Below are positions 61,536 through 64,000 of a stretch of 64,000 nt of DNA, piece by piece. The DNA comes from Syntrophales bacterium (GTDB lineage Bacteria; Desulfobacterota; Syntrophia; Syntrophales; UBA2210). The translations under genes and the position numbers were made by a program. The stretch is from NCBI GenBank assembly GCA_023230565.1, contig JALNXD010000008.1:1-64000 (forward strand). The letters run 5' to 3'. The notes under the pieces were generated by a model that was given only the letters and a program-made list of their open reading frames with translations, had not been told where the DNA came from and ran no database searches. Position 1 is the stretch's first letter; each line of letters begins with the position of its first letter.

Positions 61536-61934
61536 ATGGCTGCATTTCCAGATGATCTGTTGTACAGCAGAGAACATACATGGGCACGAGTAGATGATAC
61601 GCTCGTAACTATTGGAATAACAGATTATGTTCAGGAAAATCTCGGAGAAATACTGTCTATCGATCTTTATCCGGTAGATTCATCGGTAAAGCAAGGTGAA
61701 CCGTTCGGTGTCATAGAATCAGCCAAGACGTCGGCGGAACTGATATCTCCGGTCACCGGGGAAATAATAAGCATAAATGAAGATCTTTACGATGATATAG
61801 GAGTACTTGAATGCGACAGCTATGATACCGGATGGATGATCACTGTCGATATACGTGATCTCAGCGAACTGGATAATCTGCTGGATTCAGATGAATACGA
61901 AGACTATATTACAATGGGTGAAGAAGAGGACTGA
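61536..61934 (+). CDS. gcvH: Glycine cleavage system H protein
   Basis: A 132-residue lipoyl carrier protein. The lysine to be lipoylated is in VIESAKTSAELISPVTG (about residue 65). The start FPDDLLYSREHTWARV and the end GWMITVDI are typical, with an acidic C-terminal tail. ATG 61536 is preferred because GGAGGG lies 10-11 bases upstream; ATG 61527 is only two bases from it. No gcvT or gcvP is nearby. The next gene, a lipoyl-pathway acyltransferase, suggests a role as lipoate assembly carrier. Confidence 0.92.
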   Translation: MAAFPDDLLYSREHTWARVDDTLVTIGITDYVQENLGEILSIDLYPVDSSVKQGEPFGVIESAKTSAELISPVTGEIISINEDLYDDIGVLECDSYDTGWMITVDIRDLSELDNLLDSDEYEDYITMGEEED

Positions 61935-61940
61935 AACCTG

Positions 61941-62774
61941 GTGGAAACATGGAGGCTGATTCCCTTTCAGAAATTGAATTGTTATGAAAATATGGCCGTC
62001 GATGAGGCCGTTCTTAGAGCTGGGAGGGAAAACGGAAATATTCCCGCAGTCAGATTCTACGGGTGGAGTCGGCCATCGGTTACAATAGGCTGTTTTCAGA
62101 AGATCTCAGAGGAAGTCAACATACCATACTGCCGGGAGCACGGTATCGATATAGTCCGAAGGCCGACGGGCGGTAGAGCGGTTTATCATGATATCGATGT
62201 CACCTATTCCGTTGTCGCCCGTGAAAGTGACAAGGGTTTTTCTCCTCAAATAATTGATACCTATCGTGTAATAAGTAACTGCCTGTTGAGAGGACTCAAA
62301 AAAGTCGGGATAGAAGCAAAACTCGTGGAGCAAGGAAGAAATCTGCAGCAGGCATCAGGAAAAGCCTTCTGCTTTTCTGCATCATTCAAAAACGAACTGC
62401 TTGTAAAAGGGTGTAAAGTATGCGGGAGTGCCCAGATGAGGGCACATGGGCTTTTTCTTCAGCATGGTTCCATACTGCTGGATTTGAATCAGCAAAAAGC
62501 AGCGAGGATTATGGTTGAAAGCGAAACGGTACTGGAGTCAATACAACAATCGGTTACAGACATCAACAGCCACACAGAACATCCTGTTTCTGTAGCGGCT
62601 CTTGTCGATGCTTTGGCAGAAGGATTCGAGGAGACTATGGGGATCCGGTTCCGTGAATCTGAAATATCGGTATCAGAAGCGGATTTGAAAAAGTTGCTGC
62701 TCGAGAAAAAATATCTCACTGAAAAATGGAATATTGAAGGGAAACATGAATTTCAGAAATCTTGTCCGGCTTGA
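61941..62774 (+). CDS. LipM/LplA-family octanoyl/lipoate transferase
   Basis: A 277-residue BPL/LplA-fold acyltransferase. Core motifs are RRPTGGRAVYHDIDVTYSVV (about 70-90), GKAFCFSASF with a cysteine in the position used by LipM octanoyltransferases, and KVCGSAQMRAHGLFLQHGSILLD with the conserved lysine (about 150-175). In B. subtilis LipM loads octanoyl groups onto GcvH, and gcvH here lies only six bases upstream. A lipoate-protein ligase activity is the alternative. The start codon is GTG 61941. Confidence 0.87.
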   Translation: METWRLIPFQKLNCYENMAVDEAVLRAGRENGNIPAVRFYGWSRPSVTIGCFQKISEEVNIPYCREHGIDIVRRPTGGRAVYHDIDVTYSVVARESDKGFSPQIIDTYRVISNCLLRGLKKVGIEAKLVEQGRNLQQASGKAFCFSASFKNELLVKGCKVCGSAQMRAHGLFLQHGSILLDLNQQKAARIMVESETVLESIQQSVTDINSHTEHPVSVAALVDALAEGFEETMGIRFRESEISVSEADLKKLLLEKKYLTEKWNIEGKHEFQKSCPA

Positions 62775-63168
62775 CAGTACTATTTATATCGCGATGCATC
62801 CTTTTTAGTTGTACGGGCAAAGAAAATAGTGTATACCGGCAAGGTTCGCAAGGGAGTATTGATAAAAGTTTTTTCCTCTGAAGGGCATTATCAGCACGTT
62901 AAAGAGTATCTTTTAAAACGGGGGACAAAAACAGCCAGTGTGTGAAGCGTTTACGGACGCCTTCGCTAAAAGGAGCGTGATATAACTTTAAAGAGAAGGG
63001 GTATAAAGCGGCGCATTAATCTGCAGGTGTCGTTTTGCCCCTTTTTTTATCTTAAGAAAGGATTCCTATAAATATCAGATTAGAATTACTATATTAAAAT
63101 CACTGTCAGACGATTTTTAAAAATACAGTGCAGGCAAGGTAATAAAAAAAGAAAGAGGAGGAATATCG
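62775..63168. other. Intergenic stretch between lipM-like gene and rpsU
   Basis: 394 bases. A frame continues in phase after the lipM-like TGA to about 62945 without known domain. A hairpin GAAGCGT/ACGCCTTC lies near 62944-62963, then the terminator. The remaining 120 bases before rpsU show no clear promoter. Confidence 0.45.
62996..63048 (+). terminator. Rho-independent terminator
   Basis: AAGGGG/CCCCTT outer stem, a small internal loop and a ten-pair inner stem (AAAGCGGCGC with GTGTCGTTTT, counting G-U pairs), followed by seven Ts (63042-63048). It closes the TPR-to-lipM transcript. Confidence 0.85.
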
Positions 63169-63360
63169 TTGGAAGTAAAAGTCATTGATAATGATGTAGA
63201 AAAGGCGTTGAAAATTCTGAAAAACAAACTTTCGAAGAACGGATTTTTCAAGGAGCTGAAATTACGCAGGGCCTATGAAAAACCATCGGTCAAGAAAAAA
63301 AGAAAAGCACTGGAAGCACGAAGAAGAATGGCGAAGGCAGCGAGACGTAGAACAAGATAG
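63169..63360 (+). CDS. rpsU: 30S ribosomal protein S21
   Basis: A 63-residue basic ribosomal protein needed for initiation on structured mRNAs. EVKVIDNDVEKALKILKNKL and FFKELKLRRAYEKPS are typical, with an Arg/Lys-rich C-terminus. The start is TTG behind a perfect AGGAGG. It is probably preceded by its own promoter after the terminator. Confidence 0.95.
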   Translation: MEVKVIDNDVEKALKILKNKLSKNGFFKELKLRRAYEKPSVKKKRKALEARRRMAKAARRRTR

Positions 63361-63414
63361 AACCAGCCTTTCAATTTGATACTCAATGGGGCGCAAAGTT
63401 CATGTGAGGATGCG

Positions 63415-64000
63415 ATGGCAGAGAAACAGTATTTGGTTGATGCCCTCAATATTGAAGAATCATGGCGAATATTCCGTATTATGGCGGAATTCGTTGATGC
63501 GATTGAAGAGTTGTCCCAGCTGGGACCATCCGTGAGCATTTTTGGGTCTGCTCGAGTTGTGCCGGAAGATGAATACTACAAGAAGACAGAAAGATTGGCA
63601 GGGTTACTTGCCTCCAGCGGTTTCGGTGTTATAACTGGAGGCGGACCGGGGATAATGGAGGCAGCCAATAAAGGAGCAAGCGAAGCGGGCGGCGCTTCGG
63701 TCGGTATGAATATTTACCTTCCTTTTGAGCAACATCCGAACCCCTATGCAAATATCAAGATCGGGTATAAATATTTTTTTATCCGCAAGGTCATGTTTGT
63801 AAAATATGCCGTAGCATATGTGATCTTGCCGGGCGGATTCGGCACAATGGATGAACTTTTCGAGGCGCTTACCTTGATCCAGACGAAACGGATCAGAAGC
63901 TTTCCAGTTATTCTGATGGGAAGTGCGTATTGGGGAGGACTTCTTGACTGGCTGAAAGAGACTATGCACAGAGAAGATAAAATTTCAAAAGAAGATCTGG
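63415..64000 (+). CDS. LOG-family (TIGR00730) Rossmann-fold protein, truncated by the window edge
   Basis: At least 195 residues are visible, running off the right end. The family signature is complete: SIFGSARV near residue 45, VITGGGPGIMEAANKGA (about 72-88) and the PGGFGTMDELFEALT motif (about 140-154). Members are nucleoside 5'-monophosphate phosphoribohydrolases (PpnN and plant LOG types) that split the N-glycosidic bond. GTGAGGA precedes the ATG. It follows rpsU by 54 bases. Confidence 0.92.
   Translation, partial: MAEKQYLVDALNIEESWRIFRIMAEFVDAIEELSQLGPSVSIFGSARVVPEDEYYKKTERLAGLLASSGFGVITGGGPGIMEAANKGASEAGGASVGMNIYLPFEQHPNPYANIKIGYKYFFIRKVMFVKYAVAYVILPGGFGTMDELFEALTLIQTKRIRSFPVILMGSAYWGGLLDWLKETMHREDKISKEDL

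Noticed and set aside
62775..62945. In-frame continuation after the lipM-like TGA, considered as selenocysteine readthrough because selA is present
   Set aside because: The family normally ends near this stop, the extension has no recognisable domain and no SECIS-like hairpin is evident after the TGA.

Overview
The window is a bacterial chromosome segment, densely packed with housekeeping genes. The cell wall plan is Gram-negative: a PilQ secretin with a lipobox, type IV pilus alignment proteins and lipoproteins. The metabolic markers point to an anaerobe: a CooC-like ATPase beside a multi-cluster iron-sulfur protein, a molybdate/tungstate-type ABC transporter, selenocysteine synthase (SelA), a DUF39 homocysteine-biosynthesis protein and a DUF362 ferredoxin-fusion protein. 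A Desulfobacterota-like organism or a related uncultured lineage fits, but no rRNA is present and taxonomy cannot be fixed. I found no CRISPR array, insertion sequence or phage gene.

Layout. (1) 0.3-5.5 kb, minus strand: an HTH/multi-FeS protein and CooC-like maturation ATPase behind a TTGACA-N17-TAGACT promoter, then a ModA/ModB/ModC-type transporter whose ATPase gene is interrupted by a one-base shift in an A7 run. (2) 5.9-8.7 kb, minus: GAF protein, GAPDH and DUF362-FeS protein, tightly coupled. (3) 8.9-20.5 kb: a looser region with HD nucleotidase, amidase, PHP phosphoesterase, amidohydrolase, SDR, transglutaminase-like protein, DnaJ with a CbpM-like partner, a PAS-PAS-GGDEF cyclase, M29 aminopeptidase and peptide deformylase, separated by longer intergenic stretches. 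A dispersed repeat lies in two of these stretches and in the stretch at the left edge. (4) 20.6-25.1 kb, plus: radical SAM protein, selA, rluD, pgeF. (5) 25.1-43.7 kb, plus: rho, rpmE, prfA, prmC, murA, hisD, tRNA-Gly(CCC), then rimP-nusA-infB-ylxP-rbfA-nrnA-truB-rpsO-pnp closed by a strong terminator, then dut and DUF39.

(6) 43.7-57.9 kb is the pilus region: an FtsB-like protein, pilMNOPQ, a large Ig-like lipoprotein and a secreted coiled-coil protein on the plus strand. Converging on them from the minus strand are two tandem copies of a four-gene minor pilin cassette, FimT-PilV-PilW-PilX. A Crp/Fnr regulator with the CRP-type recognition residues lies directly upstream. Between it and the cassettes is a perfect TGTGA-N6-TCACA palindrome, and a one-mismatch version precedes the second cassette. 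This looks like a local cyclic-nucleotide-type switch for minor pilins, several of which carry EF-hand-like acidic loops.

(7) 58.6-64.0 kb: queF with a queuosine-precursor transporter (minus), then a TPR protein, M24 aminopeptidase, GcvH, a LipM-like lipoyl-pathway acyltransferase, rpsU and a LOG-family protein that runs off the right edge.
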